From positions 186,001 through 250,000 of the forward strand of contig NZ_JPRK01000011.1 of the NCBI RefSeq assembly GCF_000832125.1: a stretch of 64,000 bases of DNA. Reading direction: 5' to 3'. Positions within the stretch are counted from its first letter, which is position 1. Each line of letters opens with the position of its first letter. This DNA is from Flavobacterium hibernum. Lineage in GTDB: Bacteria > Bacteroidota > Bacteroidia > Flavobacteriales > Flavobacteriaceae. A program made the translations under genes and the position numbers. This document shows positions 17,566 through 26,943 of the stretch, piece by piece. Below the pieces are notes generated by a model that was not told the DNA's origin, did not search any database, and worked only from the letters and a program-made list of their open reading frames with translations.

Positions 17566-17766
17566 ATGAAAATCTTTACTTCAATCTTAGTGCTTCTGGC
17601 ATTGGCTTTAATTGTTTTTAATATTACATTGCTAGACTTCAAAAACCCTTTTCAGGGAGACAGTGTAGTTGCTTTTATTGGAATCGCAGCTTCATTTTGT
17701 GCCGTTTTAATTCTTTTGATTTTTAGAATTTCTAAAAGAATTGAAGAAAAAACAAACGGAAGATAA
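17566..17766 (+). CDS. Small two-helix membrane protein, 66 residues
   Basis: Two hydrophobic segments (about 4-22 and 35-53) are separated by a short polar loop, and the C-terminus is basic (FRISKRIEEKTNGR). The stop is 3 nt before the next ATG, so it is probably co-translated with the flavoprotein gene. Function unknown. Confidence 0.65.
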   Translation: MKIFTSILVLLALALIVFNITLLDFKNPFQGDSVVAFIGIAASFCAVLILLIFRISKRIEEKTNGR

Positions 17767-17769
17767 TAT

Positions 17770-18375
17770 ATGTTTGACGTTTTAATTATCGGCGGCGGCG
17801 TTTCAGGAATGTCTTGTGCTCTCGTTTTAGGATCTGCCAAAAACAAAGCTTTTGTTACCGATAAAAAAATAGGAATATTTACGCATCAAAAAAATTCTTC
17901 TTTACAAGAGGCAATTTTCTACAATGCTTACGGCATTACACCAGGTAAATTGGGATCTGATTTGCTAATTGAAAGTTCTCAGGATTTAGCAATGACTTAT
18001 CCACACATCTCTCAAATACCAAATGAAAAAGTAATTAAAGTAGAAGGCTCTTTTCCTGAATTTACTGTTACTACAAATAAAAATTCATACAAAACCAAAA
18101 ATATCGTTATTGGGATTGGTTCTGCAAATACTTTTGACATTGAAGGTTTAATGCAATATATTGAACCTCATAAAAAAGCGCTTCCAGAAAAACAACGTAT
18201 TCAGCTTAAAAACGACGATCATAAAGTAACCGACGGTATTTATGTTATTGGAACTTTAGCAGGCTGGAGAAGTCAATTGGCTATTGCAGCCGGAAGTGGC
18301 GCAGCAGTTGCTACAGATATTCTTACTTTATGGAATAACGGCGTACAAACTCACGCCCACGATAGTATTCGATAA
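17770..18375 (+). CDS. Short thioredoxin-reductase-like FAD-dependent oxidoreductase
   Basis: 201 residues. The N-terminal FAD-binding loop is VLIIGGGVSGMSCALVLG and the C-terminal FAD motif is DGIYVIGTLAGWRSQLAIAAGSGAAVA. Full-length thioredoxin reductases have about 310 residues; the inserted NAD(P)H domain and its CxxC motif are missing here, so only the FAD-binding half-domains remain. The gene is intact, with no frameshift visible. It may work with an external reductant or a different partner. Confidence 0.82.
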   Translation: MFDVLIIGGGVSGMSCALVLGSAKNKAFVTDKKIGIFTHQKNSSLQEAIFYNAYGITPGKLGSDLLIESSQDLAMTYPHISQIPNEKVIKVEGSFPEFTVTTNKNSYKTKNIVIGIGSANTFDIEGLMQYIEPHKKALPEKQRIQLKNDDHKVTDGIYVIGTLAGWRSQLAIAAGSGAAVATDILTLWNNGVQTHAHDSIR

Positions 18376-18386
18376 AATTTATTTTC

Positions 18387-18467
18387 ACCATATAAGTTAT
18401 ATAAGTTCATTTAATTTATGCGCGAAGCATTTATATTGACTTATATAACTTATATAACTTATATGGT
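18387..18467. repeat. Perfect 21-bp palindromic repeat, ACCATATAAGT family
   Basis: The arms 18387-18407 and 18447-18467 are exact inverted copies starting ACCATATAAGTTATATAAGT. The element sits between convergent genes and could serve both as terminator and as repeat. It is related to 3876-3894 and 39690-39857. Confidence 0.85.
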
Positions 18468-18475
18468 TTAAACTC

Positions 18476-18787
18476 TTATTTCACAGAAACAATTTCTTTT
18501 ACTTTGATATGTTTCTCAGTATCAGTTTTCCAGATTTCGCCTTTTAACGAAACCTCATCTCCTTCTTTTAATTTCTTATAATTTTGAGGCCCTCCAACAT
18601 TTACAATGCTAATTGTCGCAAAATAAACTTCGTTCTTGGCTGTATTGATTTTGGCCGTATAACCGTCTTTTCCAAACTCGATAGATTCAACTTTTCCTGA
18701 AATCGTATTCTTATCTTTCATACACGCGCAAGAAACCACAAACATTATTAAAACTGCAAGAAAACCAATTCTTTTTAAATTTTTCAT
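18476..18787 (-). CDS. Small lipoprotein, OB-fold-like
   Basis: 103 residues. A signal peptide ends in a lipobox (FVVSC, about residue 20). The mature part (TISGKVESIEFGKDGYTAKI, then LKEGDEVSLKGEIWK) looks like a small beta-barrel OB-fold. It is likely exported and membrane-anchored. I do not recognise a specific function. Confidence 0.7.
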   Translation of the reverse strand: MKNLKRIGFLAVLIMFVVSCACMKDKNTISGKVESIEFGKDGYTAKINTAKNEVYFATISIVNVGGPQNYKKLKEGDEVSLKGEIWKTDTEKHIKVKEIVSVK

Positions 18788-18840
18788 ATTTTATTTTGTT
18801 AACCACAAAGGTCTAAAGGTTTATTAAAATTATCCGTAAT

Positions 18841-19206
18841 CTATTTCAACTCTATACAACTTCCAGCAATTACTTTAGGGCTTTCGTCGAATTGTTTCCA
18901 AACTCTACTATAACGAAACGAATTAGAGATAACCTTACCATCATAAACTCCTTTTAGCAAAACAATCACACTAACAACAGCTGTATCACCAATTATACGA
19001 ATAATTTGATCTGAAGCTTCCAGAACTTCAATTTTCATTTTACCGGAACGATAAGTTTCTAAATCAAACTCTTTGGTAATCGTTTGACCGTCGGGCAAAT
19101 TAAAAAGCAAGTCGTCATGCAACATTTTATCCAAAGTCGAAACATCGGCATTTTTAATCGCAGTTAGAAGTTCAATCTCAGCATTAACAATGGCGTCTAT
19201 TTTCAT
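18841..19206 (-). CDS. NTF2-like (DUF4440/SnoaL) family protein
   Basis: 121 residues with the cone-shaped fold pattern: an initial helix (AEIELLTAIKNADVSTLDKML), HDDLLFNLPDG, then strands ending RYSRVWKQFDESPKVIAGSC. Members are small binding or enzyme scaffolds; the substrate is unknown. It is 18 nt downstream of the S41 protease gene on the same strand. Confidence 0.8.
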   Translation of the reverse strand: MKIDAIVNAEIELLTAIKNADVSTLDKMLHDDLLFNLPDGQTITKEFDLETYRSGKMKIEVLEASDQIIRIIGDTAVVSVIVLLKGVYDGKVISNSFRYSRVWKQFDESPKVIAGSCIELK

Positions 19207-19224
19207 TTCAATAAGAATTAAGGA

Positions 19225-20802
19225 TTACTTTTTCGGATTTAAAATGGTTTTAATCATGGCGTCATCTTTCAAGATGACATCGTAGTAATACAATTCACCA
19301 AACAATTGTCTGGCAAACTCTGCTGTTATATAACGGTTTACCAAACCTTTGGTTTTATCTAATTTCAGATCTAAACCTGTCATTAAAATATAGTTTCTAA
19401 ACTTTTTAAAGTACGCATCAGAGTTCTTCATTTTTACCAAAAACTCATTAAAATGAAGTCCTGCAAAAGCATCACGATTTTTATCTAATTCTTCAAAAAC
19501 AAAATGCCCTACAATTCCGGTTTGAAGTAAATAAGCAACATTCTCATTTCCGTGTTCTGCTTCTATTGGCACAAAAACATCCGGAACGATTCCGCCGCCA
19601 CCGTAAACGATTTTACCTTTTGGCGTTTTAAATTTTAATGAATCTGCAACTTTTATACTGTCTTTAGCATAAAGTTCTCCAGATTTTATTCGCGCCTCAG
19701 ATTCTTTAAAATATTCTTCATTCCCTTTTTTATAAGGTTTTTGAATCGATCTTCCTGTTGGTGTATAATAACGAGCTACAGTTAATCTCACTGCCGATCC
19801 GTCATTAAAATCCATTTCGCGCTGCACTAATCCTTTTCCAAAAGAACGACGTCCTACAATAGTTCCGCGATCGCTATCCTGAATTGCTCCGGCCAGTATT
19901 TCACTTGCCGATGCACTATTTTCATTAATTAAAACATAGACCTTGCCTGTTTCAAAACTTCCTGTTTTTGTGGCGTAAGTTTTCTCGGTTGTTCCGTTCT
20001 TATTTTTTGTAAAAACGATCAATTGTTTATCTTTCAAAAATTCATCTGCTATAGCAATGGCTTCTTCCATATAACCACCTCCATTATCGCGAAGGTCAAT
20101 TATAAGTGATTCAATTCCGTTTTGTTTTAATCTTGTCAAGCCAGTCTTAAACTCATTAAAAGTAGTTTCGGCAAAACGATTAATCTTGATATAGCCTGTT
20201 TTATTATCAAGCAATAAAGACGCATCAACACTTTTTATAGGAATGATATCTCTTTTTACCTTAATTTTCAATTTCTTTTGTTCTGATTTTCTAAAAACCG
20301 TCAATTCAATCTCAGAACCTTTTATTCCTTTTAATTTTGAAAACAAACTATCTGAAGGTAGTTTACGTCCAAATAATTTTGTTTTTCCTGCAAATAAAAT
20401 TCGATCTCCGGATTTTATCCCTGCTTTTGCCGAAGGCCCGTTTTCGATTGGTTTTATAATTGCAACTGAATCTTTATACATATAAAAATTAATCCCGATT
20501 CCCACGAAATCACCTTTCATACTTTCAGCAACTTCTGCTTGTTCGCTTGGCGGAATATAAACAGAATGAGGATCTAATTTTGAGAGAATATTATCTACTG
20601 TAAGGTTTACAATAGAATCTGTATTGATACTATCAACATATTCGTTATTGATAAAATCAATGAGTTTATTCAGCTTGGTTTTCGAGTAGTTTTTAGCCAA
20701 AAGCTGGTCATCAGCGGGAGCACTCATTAAGCTTCCGATGACAATACCGAGAGCTAAAGTAGCTCCGATGATGATTGGCAAATATTTTGAATTAAATTTC
20801 AT
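19225..20802 (-). CDS. S41 family C-terminal processing peptidase
   Basis: 525 residues. An N-terminal hydrophobic anchor (about 8-25), a PDZ domain (about 85-175, VGIGINFYM, GDRILFAG) and a catalytic core follow. NENSASASEILAGAIQ carries the nucleophilic Ser and RSFGKGLVQ the general-base Lys. It cleaves C-terminal tails of envelope proteins. Its ATG overlaps the stop of the dCMP deaminase gene (TAATG at 20800-20804), showing translational coupling. Confidence 0.93.
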   Translation of the reverse strand: MKFNSKYLPIIIGATLALGIVIGSLMSAPADDQLLAKNYSKTKLNKLIDFINNEYVDSINTDSIVNLTVDNILSKLDPHSVYIPPSEQAEVAESMKGDFVGIGINFYMYKDSVAIIKPIENGPSAKAGIKSGDRILFAGKTKLFGRKLPSDSLFSKLKGIKGSEIELTVFRKSEQKKLKIKVKRDIIPIKSVDASLLLDNKTGYIKINRFAETTFNEFKTGLTRLKQNGIESLIIDLRDNGGGYMEEAIAIADEFLKDKQLIVFTKNKNGTTEKTYATKTGSFETGKVYVLINENSASASEILAGAIQDSDRGTIVGRRSFGKGLVQREMDFNDGSAVRLTVARYYTPTGRSIQKPYKKGNEEYFKESEARIKSGELYAKDSIKVADSLKFKTPKGKIVYGGGGIVPDVFVPIEAEHGNENVAYLLQTGIVGHFVFEELDKNRDAFAGLHFNEFLVKMKNSDAYFKKFRNYILMTGLDLKLDKTKGLVNRYITAEFARQLFGELYYYDVILKDDAMIKTILNPKK

Positions 20803-21233
20803 TATTCTTCTAAAACAGGAATGTGTTCTACTTCGATACCTGCTTTTATTAAAAATTGAATTCCGGAGTCGTCACGATATCCGTTGTGATAAACCACTCT
20901 TTTTATCCCTGATTGGTGTATCAATTTACTGCATTCTTTACAAGGAGAAAGTGTAATATATAAAGTTGCTCCTTCACACGATTGTGTTGATCTGGCTACT
21001 TTAAGTATTGCATTTGCTTCGGCATGCAAAACATCCCAACGTGTTAATCCTTCTTCGTCTTCACAGCAATTTTCAAATCCGGATGGCGTTCCGTTATATC
21101 CATCAGAAATAATCATTCGGTCTTTTACGATAATGGCGCCTACCTGTTTTCGCTTGCAATAAGAAAGTGCTCCCCATTCTGTTGCGATTCTTAGATAAGC
21201 TTTATCGTATTTATTTAATTTTTTTTCTTCCAT
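20802..21233 (-). CDS. comEB: Deoxycytidylate (dCMP) deaminase
   Basis: 143 residues. The zinc site is visible as HAEANAI and PCKECSKLI, and the early GAIIVKDRMIISDGYNGTPSG loop is typical of dCMP deaminases. It makes dUMP for dTMP synthesis. It is in a tight run, 5 nt after the HupE-like gene and overlapping the S41 peptidase gene. Confidence 0.93.
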   Translation of the reverse strand: MEEKKLNKYDKAYLRIATEWGALSYCKRKQVGAIIVKDRMIISDGYNGTPSGFENCCEDEEGLTRWDVLHAEANAILKVARSTQSCEGATLYITLSPCKECSKLIHQSGIKRVVYHNGYRDDSGIQFLIKAGIEVEHIPVLEE

Positions 21234-21238
21234 TTAAT

Positions 21239-21832
21239 TTATCTGTTCCAAATTGGACTTTCTATAATCATCGGAACAACTACTCCAACAATAAAAGCCG
21301 ACATTACAAGTGCCCAATCGCGTTTTGAAAAACGAAATACAGTTTGTACAATATATGATATTATCAAAACTACAAATACCACAACTAACTGAGCTGCTTC
21401 TATCCCGAGAGCAAACTCGCCTAAAGGTAGTAATTTTGAACTAGGTGATCCTCCTAAAATAGTCTTGAAATAATTTGAAAATCCAAGACCATGTATAATT
21501 CCAAAAAACAAGGTTACAAAAAACACTAAATTCACTCCATCGTTTTTAGATGTTTTTCCTGCTGTAAAAAGATTAAAAATCGCTGTTATTAAAATTGTTA
21601 TCGGAATTAGAAATTCGACTGTATTTACTTTGATCGCAATAATTCCGTAAACCGAAAGCAATAAAGCCAGTGTATGACCTATTGTAAAAACAGAAACTAA
21701 CAGCAAAATGCGTTTCCAGTCTTTAAACAAATAAGGTGTTGTTAATGCGATTAAAAAAAGAACGTGATCGTAAGCGTTAATATCTAAAACATGCTTTAAT
21801 CCTATTTGAAAATAAATCCAAAACTCTGACAT
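21239..21832 (-). CDS. HupE/UreJ family membrane protein
   Basis: 197 residues with about six hydrophobic helices. The conserved histidines are in GLKHVLDINAYDHVLFL, FTIGHTLAL and FFGIIHGLGFSNYF. HupE/UreJ relatives move nickel or cobalt; substrate unproven here. It is the first gene of a four-gene minus-strand run. Confidence 0.88.
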   Translation of the reverse strand: MSEFWIYFQIGLKHVLDINAYDHVLFLIALTTPYLFKDWKRILLLVSVFTIGHTLALLLSVYGIIAIKVNTVEFLIPITILITAIFNLFTAGKTSKNDGVNLVFFVTLFFGIIHGLGFSNYFKTILGGSPSSKLLPLGEFALGIEAAQLVVVFVVLIISYIVQTVFRFSKRDWALVMSAFIVGVVVPMIIESPIWNR

Positions 21833-21972
21833 ACTAGTGGTACTATTAAATGATTAGGGGTTGTAAACTTACGATTTATTTTGAAAAATACTTCCGTGCT
21901 GTTTTAAAACAACTAATAAAAATTAAGTTAAATTTTATGAGAACTTTAAATTTAATAATTTAAAATAAAAAT

Positions 21973-21980
21973 TATCTTTG
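21973..21980 (+). promoter_or_regulatory. -7 promoter box of the TerB-like gene
   Basis: TATCTTTG matches TAnnTTTG, 21 bases upstream of the ATG at 22002. This supports the shorter start because the longer frame would begin inside the promoter. Confidence 0.65.
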
Positions 21981-22001
21981 CGAGATAAAAAACTTATAAT
22001 T

Positions 22002-22433
22002 ATGTCATTTTCAGATTTATTTGATAGCGAATTCAAACAAAGAAATAAAGGTCACTTTTCAGCTATTGTTCGTGTAGCATTAGCCGATGGAATTGTACAT
22101 CCTGAAGAGAAGAGTTTCTTAGATAAATTAGCTTCACGTTTAGAAATTTCAGAGTCTGAGTACGAAGAAATTCTTAACGATCCATTAAAATATCCAATTA
22201 ACCCACCTTATTTACATGTTCAGCGTTTAGAGCGTTTATACGATTTAACAAGAATGGTACACGTTGATCATCATCTTGAAGACCAACAAGAAGTTATGTT
22301 AAGAAAATTAGGTATTGCTTTAGGATTTACTCCAAGCAACGTAAATTATATTATCGCAAAAGCATTATCATTAGTTGATAAAAAAGTTGATGGTGATACT
22401 TTTGTTTATGAAATGCAACACATGCATAAATAG
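22002..22433 (+). CDS. TerB family protein
   Basis: 143 residues from MSFSDLFDSEFKQRNKGHF. All-helical with FSAIVRVALADGIVHPEEKSFLDKLA and HVDHHLEDQQEVMLRKLGIALGF, which match the TerB helical domain with its acidic metal-binding residues. Stand-alone TerB proteins occur widely and need not confer tellurite resistance. The start at 22002 is favoured by the -7 box at 21973-21980. Confidence 0.85.
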   Translation: MSFSDLFDSEFKQRNKGHFSAIVRVALADGIVHPEEKSFLDKLASRLEISESEYEEILNDPLKYPINPPYLHVQRLERLYDLTRMVHVDHHLEDQQEVMLRKLGIALGFTPSNVNYIIAKALSLVDKKVDGDTFVYEMQHMHK

Positions 22434-22496
22434 TATTCTGTTTTCAGTTACAGTTTTCAGTTCTAAACTGAAATTCTAAAAATGGAACTAAAATAT

Positions 22497-22534
22497 AAAA
22501 CCGAGAGATTCTTTGAAATCTCTCGGTTTTTTTG
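22497..22534 (+). terminator. Intrinsic terminator after the TerB-like gene
   Basis: A perfect 14-bp stem from AAAACCGAGAGATT (22497-22510) and its inverted copy (22517-22530), 6-base loop, then a T-run. This is one of the strongest terminators in the window. Confidence 0.9.
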
Positions 22535-22632
22535 TTTTTTAAGGTGATATTATAATTCATCGCAAAAAGAAGCCCGACAGGTTTTAAAAATGTTATTACT
22601 AAATTTAGATAAAAACTCCCGTTGAAACTTTT

Positions 22633-23121
22633 TTACTTAACCTGTAATTCGAACTTTCCTTCAAGTCCTCCTGCAAAATTCACCTGATAGTTTTTGACAA
22701 CATCTAAGACTTGCGTACCCATAAATTCAAACTTAAAATTATTATTTCCTAAATCTGTTACCTTTATTGAATTTCCACCAATATAATATCTTGTTTTTGG
22801 GGTTACTAATTCACAAAACCCAAGAAGTTCATTAGCCGATCCAGGTCCAAATGAATAAATGCCAGTTAAATTCTTTTGTGTAGAAGGAAACGAAAGATCT
22901 ATATAAAGGTTTTCACTTTTCTTCTCATTTGTAACCAAAAAACGAACACTTTTCTGCGAATCAAAACTTGCCTTTTGACTAAAGTAAACTCCTTTAGTTG
23001 GCTCAAAACTAAATCCATCTATAACAATTGATGAATACAAATCAGTTCTATTATCAGAATCAGAAGAACAAGAAGTTAAAAAACCCAATACTAATAAAAA
23101 AAATAAAGTAAATTTCCTCAT
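22633..23121 (-). CDS. Hypothetical lipoprotein, 162 residues
   Basis: The start MRKFTLFFLLVLGFLTSCSS gives a clean lipoprotein signal with Cys near residue 18, so I prefer it over the longer frame that reaches 23166. The mature part is beta-rich (FEPTKGVYFSQKASF, YYIGGNSIKVTDLGNN) and ends GKFELQVK. I do not recognise the family. Confidence 0.68.
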   Translation of the reverse strand: MRKFTLFFLLVLGFLTSCSSDSDNRTDLYSSIVIDGFSFEPTKGVYFSQKASFDSQKSVRFLVTNEKKSENLYIDLSFPSTQKNLTGIYSFGPGSANELLGFCELVTPKTRYYIGGNSIKVTDLGNNNFKFEFMGTQVLDVVKNYQVNFAGGLEGKFELQVK

Positions 23122-23197
23122 AATTTTTTTTGTTAAATATATAAAAATATACACCATTTCTCTCAAAAATTATTTAAATTAAATTCACCACAAAACA

Positions 23198-23230
23198 AAA
23201 CCCGACAGGTTTTAAAAACCTGTCGGGTTT
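23198..23230 (-). terminator. CCCGACAGGTTT-type terminator after fbp
   Basis: AAACCCGACAGGTTT (23198-23212) and AAACCTGTCGGGTTT (23216-23230) form a 15-bp stem with a 3-base loop and T-rich flanks on the minus strand. The same motif occurs at 54255-54287 and as a lone arm near 22569-22582, so it is also a dispersed repeat. Confidence 0.85.
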
Positions 23231-23264
23231 GAATGAGTCTAAAAACTGAGACTGCGACTGAAAA

Positions 23265-24272
23265 CTATTCCGCCTCCGCCATAAACTGCTCTGCCTTTTC
23301 TACCATATTATGACTTCCGCAGAAAAACGGAACTCTTTCATGCAATTCTGTTGGTTGAATTTCCATAATTCTTCCAAAACCGTCTGTTGCTTTCCCTCCC
23401 GCTTGTTCTGCAATAAATGCCATTGGATTACATTCATATAATAAACGTAATTTTCCTTTTGGTGCTTTTGAACTGGTTGGATAAATATAGATTCCGCCTT
23501 TTATCATATTTCGATGAAAATCAGAAACCAGACTTCCGATATATCTAGAAGTATAAGGTCTGTCATCTTCTTCTCTTTGACAATACTTAATGTAATTTTT
23601 TACTCCTTGCGGAAAATGAACATAATTCCCTTCGTTTACAGAATAGATATGTCCGTCTTTTGGAAATCTCATATTCGGATGTGAAAGATAAAATGTACCA
23701 ATGGCAGGATTCAATGTAAAACCATTTACGCCATGACCTGTAGTATAAACCAACATTGTCGAAGTTCCATAAATTACATAACCTGCTGCCACTTGATTGA
23801 TTCCCGGTTGTAAAAAATCCTCGCTAGTTACCGGCGTTCCAATTGGTGTTATTCTTCTAAAAACAGAAAAAATAGTCCCTAAAGAAACATTTACATCAAT
23901 GTTTGAAGATCCGTCAAGCGGATCCATTAAGATCACGTACTTATTATTATTACTATTGTCGCTCCCTTTGACAGTAATAAATTCGTCGTTTTCTTCTGAA
24001 GCAATACCACAGACAATCTCACGGTTAATTAACGTCTGAATAAATACTTCGTTGGCATACACATCTAATTTTTGTTGATCTTCTCCCTGGATATTCTGTT
24101 CGCCTGCGGCGCCAATAATATCCACCAATCCGGCTTTGTTTACTTTATAATTGACGACTTTGGCCGCCAAACGTATAGAGTTGATAATTCGGGAAAGCTC
24201 CCCCGACGAATACTGAAATGCTTTTTGGTTCTCAATAATAAACTCTCCCAGTGTTTTATTGCGTTCTTCCAT
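23265..24272 (-). CDS. fbp: Fructose-1,6-bisphosphatase, class I
   Basis: 335 residues. The metal-binding [10 protein letters not shown] motif and [28 protein letters not shown] near the C-terminus are diagnostic of class I FBPase. It dephosphorylates fructose-1,6-bisphosphate in gluconeogenesis. It begins [16 protein letters not shown] and is divergent from the acetyltransferase gene. Confidence 0.96.
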   Translation of the reverse strand: MEERNKTLGEFIIENQKAFQYSSGELSRIINSIRLAAKVVNYKVNKAGLVDIIGAAGEQNIQGEDQQKLDVYANEVFIQTLINREIVCGIASEENDEFITVKGSDNSNNNKYVILMDPLDGSSNIDVNVSLGTIFSVFRRITPIGTPVTSEDFLQPGINQVAAGYVIYGTSTMLVYTTGHGVNGFTLNPAIGTFYLSHPNMRFPKDGHIYSVNEGNYVHFPQGVKNYIKYCQREEDDRPYTSRYIGSLVSDFHRNMIKGGIYIYPTSSKAPKGKLRLLYECNPMAFIAEQAGGKATDGFGRIMEIQPTELHERVPFFCGSHNMVEKAEQFMAEAE

Positions 24273-24344
24273 TGCTATATCGTTATAGATTTTGATTATA
24301 AGTCACAAATATCGCTTTTTTTGTGAGAATGATTCAAAAATTAT

Positions 24345-24373
24345 TTTGTTAGTTTGCCACTATTGTATATTTG
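24345..24373 (+). promoter_or_regulatory. Promoter of the acetyltransferase gene
   Basis: TTTG at 24345-24348 and TATATTTG at 24366-24373, 17 bases apart, match the -33 TTTG and -7 TAnnTTTG elements of Bacteroidota promoters. Confidence 0.6.
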
Positions 24374-24444
24374 CTAATTAAAAGCAGTAAGCATCAAATA
24401 AAAAAATGCTTTCTGAGAAAATAAGTAGTTAATAATAAGAATAT

Positions 24445-24933
24445 ATGAATATTAGAAAAGGAAAATCTGAAGACATGAAATCGGTTCTAGAATTGATCCA
24501 TGAATTGGCAATATTCGAAAATGAACCTGATGCAGTTGTAATAACAGTTGATGACTTGGTACGCGATGGCTTTGGCGAAAAACCTTTATTTCATGTTTTT
24601 GTTGCAGAAATTGAAAACAATCAAAAACAGAAAGAAATTGTTGGAATTGCTTTGTACTATTATCGCTATTCTACCTGGAAAGGAAAAACAATACACCTTG
24701 AAGATTTAATAGTTAAAGAAAAAATGCGCGGGACTGGTTTAGGATCTGCGTTATATTCTGAAATTATGCAACAAGGAAAGAGAGATAATGTACGAAGAGT
24801 CGAATGGAATGTTCTAGATTGGAATACTCCAGCTGTAAAGTTTTACGAAAATTCAGGTGCAAAAATCCTTAACGGATGGCAAGTGGTACAAATGGACGAA
24901 GCCGGAATTAATTCGTTTCTAGAAAAATTATAA
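24445..24933 (+). CDS. GNAT family N-acetyltransferase
   Basis: 162 residues. MNIRKGKSEDMKSVLELIHELA, the acetyl-CoA loop region LEDLIVKEKMRGTGLGSALYSEIM, and WNVLDWNTPAVKFYENSGA are typical of GNAT enzymes close to diamine (spermidine/spermine-like) acetyltransferases. The small-molecule substrate is inferred only from this resemblance. Confidence 0.88.
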   Translation: MNIRKGKSEDMKSVLELIHELAIFENEPDAVVITVDDLVRDGFGEKPLFHVFVAEIENNQKQKEIVGIALYYYRYSTWKGKTIHLEDLIVKEKMRGTGLGSALYSEIMQQGKRDNVRRVEWNVLDWNTPAVKFYENSGAKILNGWQVVQMDEAGINSFLEKL

Positions 24934-24940
24934 AAATATA

Positions 24941-24989
24941 TTTGCCACAGATTATTAAGATTAAAAAGATTTTCTGTTCGTGGCAGAAA
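24941..24989. repeat. TTTGCCACAGATTA-type hairpin repeat
   Basis: TGCCAC (24943-24948) pairs with GTGGCA (24980-24985), with additional partial pairing inside. Such GCCACAGATTA stretches recur between Flavobacterium genes. It may end the acetyltransferase transcript. Confidence 0.45.
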
Positions 24990-25053
24990 AAAACACAAGA
25001 TATACTAGACTTCATGTAATCTGAAATCTAAAATTAAAAATCTAAAATTAAAC

Positions 25054-26313
25054 ATGAGAGTATTTAAATTTGGTGGAGCATCAGTTAAAGATGCCGATGG
25101 AATTAAAAACGTATACGACGTTTTACAAAAAGTAGGTTATGAAGATGTAATTCTTGTAGTTTCGGCTATGGGAAAAACAACAAATGCTCTTGAAGTTGTA
25201 ATCAAGAATTATTTTGATAAATCGACAGAGTTAAATTCATCTGTTCAAGAAATAAAAAAATATCACAATCAAATCTTATTGGATTTGTTTGAAGATGAAA
25301 AGCATGAGGTTTTTACTGCTGTAAAAGCATTATTTACTGAATTAGAATATTTTCTGGCTCATAATAAATCCCCAAATTACAATTTCGTTTACGATCAGAT
25401 TGTAAGTTTTGGAGAATTAATTTCGACAACAATTTTAAGTCATTTTATGAATTACAAAGGCATTAAAACACAATGGCTTGATGTTCGTAATTTTATTAAA
25501 ACCGATGCAACTTACAGAGATGCCGAAGTAGATTGGGATGCCACTCAACAAAACATTAGCAAAAATGTAAAACGCAAAATATTAAACATTACTCAAGGAT
25601 TTTTAGGTGCCGACGAAAACAACTTTACGACTACTTTAGGGCGTGAAGGTTCTGATTACACTGCCGGAATTTTTGCTTATTGTTTAAATGCTGAAAGTGT
25701 TACAATCTGGAAAGATGTTCCTGGTGTTATGAATGCCGATCCGCGTTATTTTGAAAATGCAAGTTTATTGAATCAGATTTCGTATCGCGAAGCAATCGAA
25801 TTGGCTTTTTATGGCGCAACCGTTATTCACCCAAAAACATTACAACCATTACAGAAAAAAGAAATTCCGTTGTATGTAAAATCGTTTATCAACCCTTTAT
25901 TAAAAGGAACTTGTGTTTCTAAAGGTGTTGACTTAGAACCGCAATATCCTTGTTTTATTGTAAAAAGAAATCAGCTTTTGATTTCGCTTTCATCAATAGA
26001 TTTTTCTTTTATCATGGAAGAAAACATCAGCGAGATTTTTGCTTTGTTTCATGAATTTAAAATCAAAGTAAATTTGATTCAGAATTCAGCAATTAGTTTT
26101 TCTGTTTGTGTGGAGGATAAATTTGGAAATTTCAACGAATTGAACGCGATTCTTTCGAAAAAATTCAAAGTAGATTATAACGAAAATGTGACTTTATATA
26201 CAATTCGTCATTTTACGGAACAAGCTGCTCAAACGGTCGAAGAAAATAAAGAGGTTTTATTAAAACAAGTAAGCCGCGAAACGATGCAAATTGTTACTAA
26301 AGAGATTAACTAA
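25054..26313 (+). CDS. lysC: Aspartate kinase, monofunctional
   Basis: 419 residues. MRVFKFGGASVKDADGI, SFGELISTTIL, TTLGREGSDYTAG and VTIWKDVPGVMNADPR are aspartokinase motifs. The C-terminal part (about 300-419) holds divergent ACT domains. It catalyses the first step towards Lys, Thr and Met. It is not fused to homoserine dehydrogenase. The gene is single and closed by a strong terminator. Confidence 0.92.
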   Translation: MRVFKFGGASVKDADGIKNVYDVLQKVGYEDVILVVSAMGKTTNALEVVIKNYFDKSTELNSSVQEIKKYHNQILLDLFEDEKHEVFTAVKALFTELEYFLAHNKSPNYNFVYDQIVSFGELISTTILSHFMNYKGIKTQWLDVRNFIKTDATYRDAEVDWDATQQNISKNVKRKILNITQGFLGADENNFTTTLGREGSDYTAGIFAYCLNAESVTIWKDVPGVMNADPRYFENASLLNQISYREAIELAFYGATVIHPKTLQPLQKKEIPLYVKSFINPLLKGTCVSKGVDLEPQYPCFIVKRNQLLISLSSIDFSFIMEENISEIFALFHEFKIKVNLIQNSAISFSVCVEDKFGNFNELNAILSKKFKVDYNENVTLYTIRHFTEQAAQTVEENKEVLLKQVSRETMQIVTKEIN

Positions 26314-26354
26314 ATCTTCTTTTTAAAGTTAATTATTTCAATTCAAAAATATCT

Positions 26355-26388
26355 AAAAAAGGGTTTCACCAAAAGTGAAGCCTTTTTT
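26355..26388 (+). terminator. Intrinsic terminator after aspartate kinase
   Basis: AAAAAAGGGTTTCAC pairs with GTGAAGCCTTTTTT with one mismatch across a short loop, ending in a T-run. Confidence 0.85.
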
Positions 26389-26489
26389 GCTTTTAATGTT
26401 TATACTTATTTAAATCCAAAATAACCGATTATCGAGTAAGACTTTTTATTAATCTTTAGTATTTTTATCTTTTAATAAAACCCTTATTA

Positions 26490-26687
26490 ATGTCAAAATC
26501 CAGTAAATTATTTGTAAAAATATACTTCATCGCTTGTATTTGTTATATAGCTTTTGGGTTTTATCAAGTTCTATTTTTAGGAGTTTCTTCTACAAAAGAA
26601 TTACTTATTAGAACATCTCCAATTATAGTTGGGTCCTGTTCTGCATGGATTATTTATAACAGATTTTACAGGTGTAAAAAAAACTAA
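26490..26687 (+). CDS. Small two-helix membrane protein, 65 residues
   Basis: MSKSSKLFVKIYFIACICYI begins the first hydrophobic helix (about 7-28); a second (about 41-56) is followed by a basic tail RFYRCKKN. It is the first of several tiny membrane ORFs in 26.4-28.2 kb that share this layout. Not recognised. Confidence 0.5.
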   Translation: MSKSSKLFVKIYFIACICYIAFGFYQVLFLGVSSTKELLIRTSPIIVGSCSAWIIYNRFYRCKKN

Positions 26688-26776
26688 ATATTCAAATTCA
26701 GACTTAAATACCCTATTTCCGAATAAGAGTTATTTTAAATAGGTAGTAATTTTAACTTTATAAAAAAAACAAAAAA

Positions 26777-26869
26777 ATGACTAACGGATCAGTAACAATA
26801 ACACTACTTATCATAATTATAGCACTTGCATATAGATATAATAAGACTCACAAAGAAAAAAAAGGGTAA
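26777..26869 (+). CDS. Possible 30-residue single-helix peptide
   Basis: MTNGSVTITLLIIIIALAYR starts a single hydrophobic helix followed by the basic tail YNKTHKEKKG. The start follows an A-rich tract, as in other genes here. Short and unproven, but the helix-plus-basic-tail design is protein-like. Confidence 0.35.
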   Translation: MTNGSVTITLLIIIIALAYRYNKTHKEKKG

Positions 26870-26943
26870 TTTTTTTAAAGATTTTTCCAGCGAATATTTA
26901 GTAATCTATAAATAATTCTACTCCCATATAATATAATTCCTTT

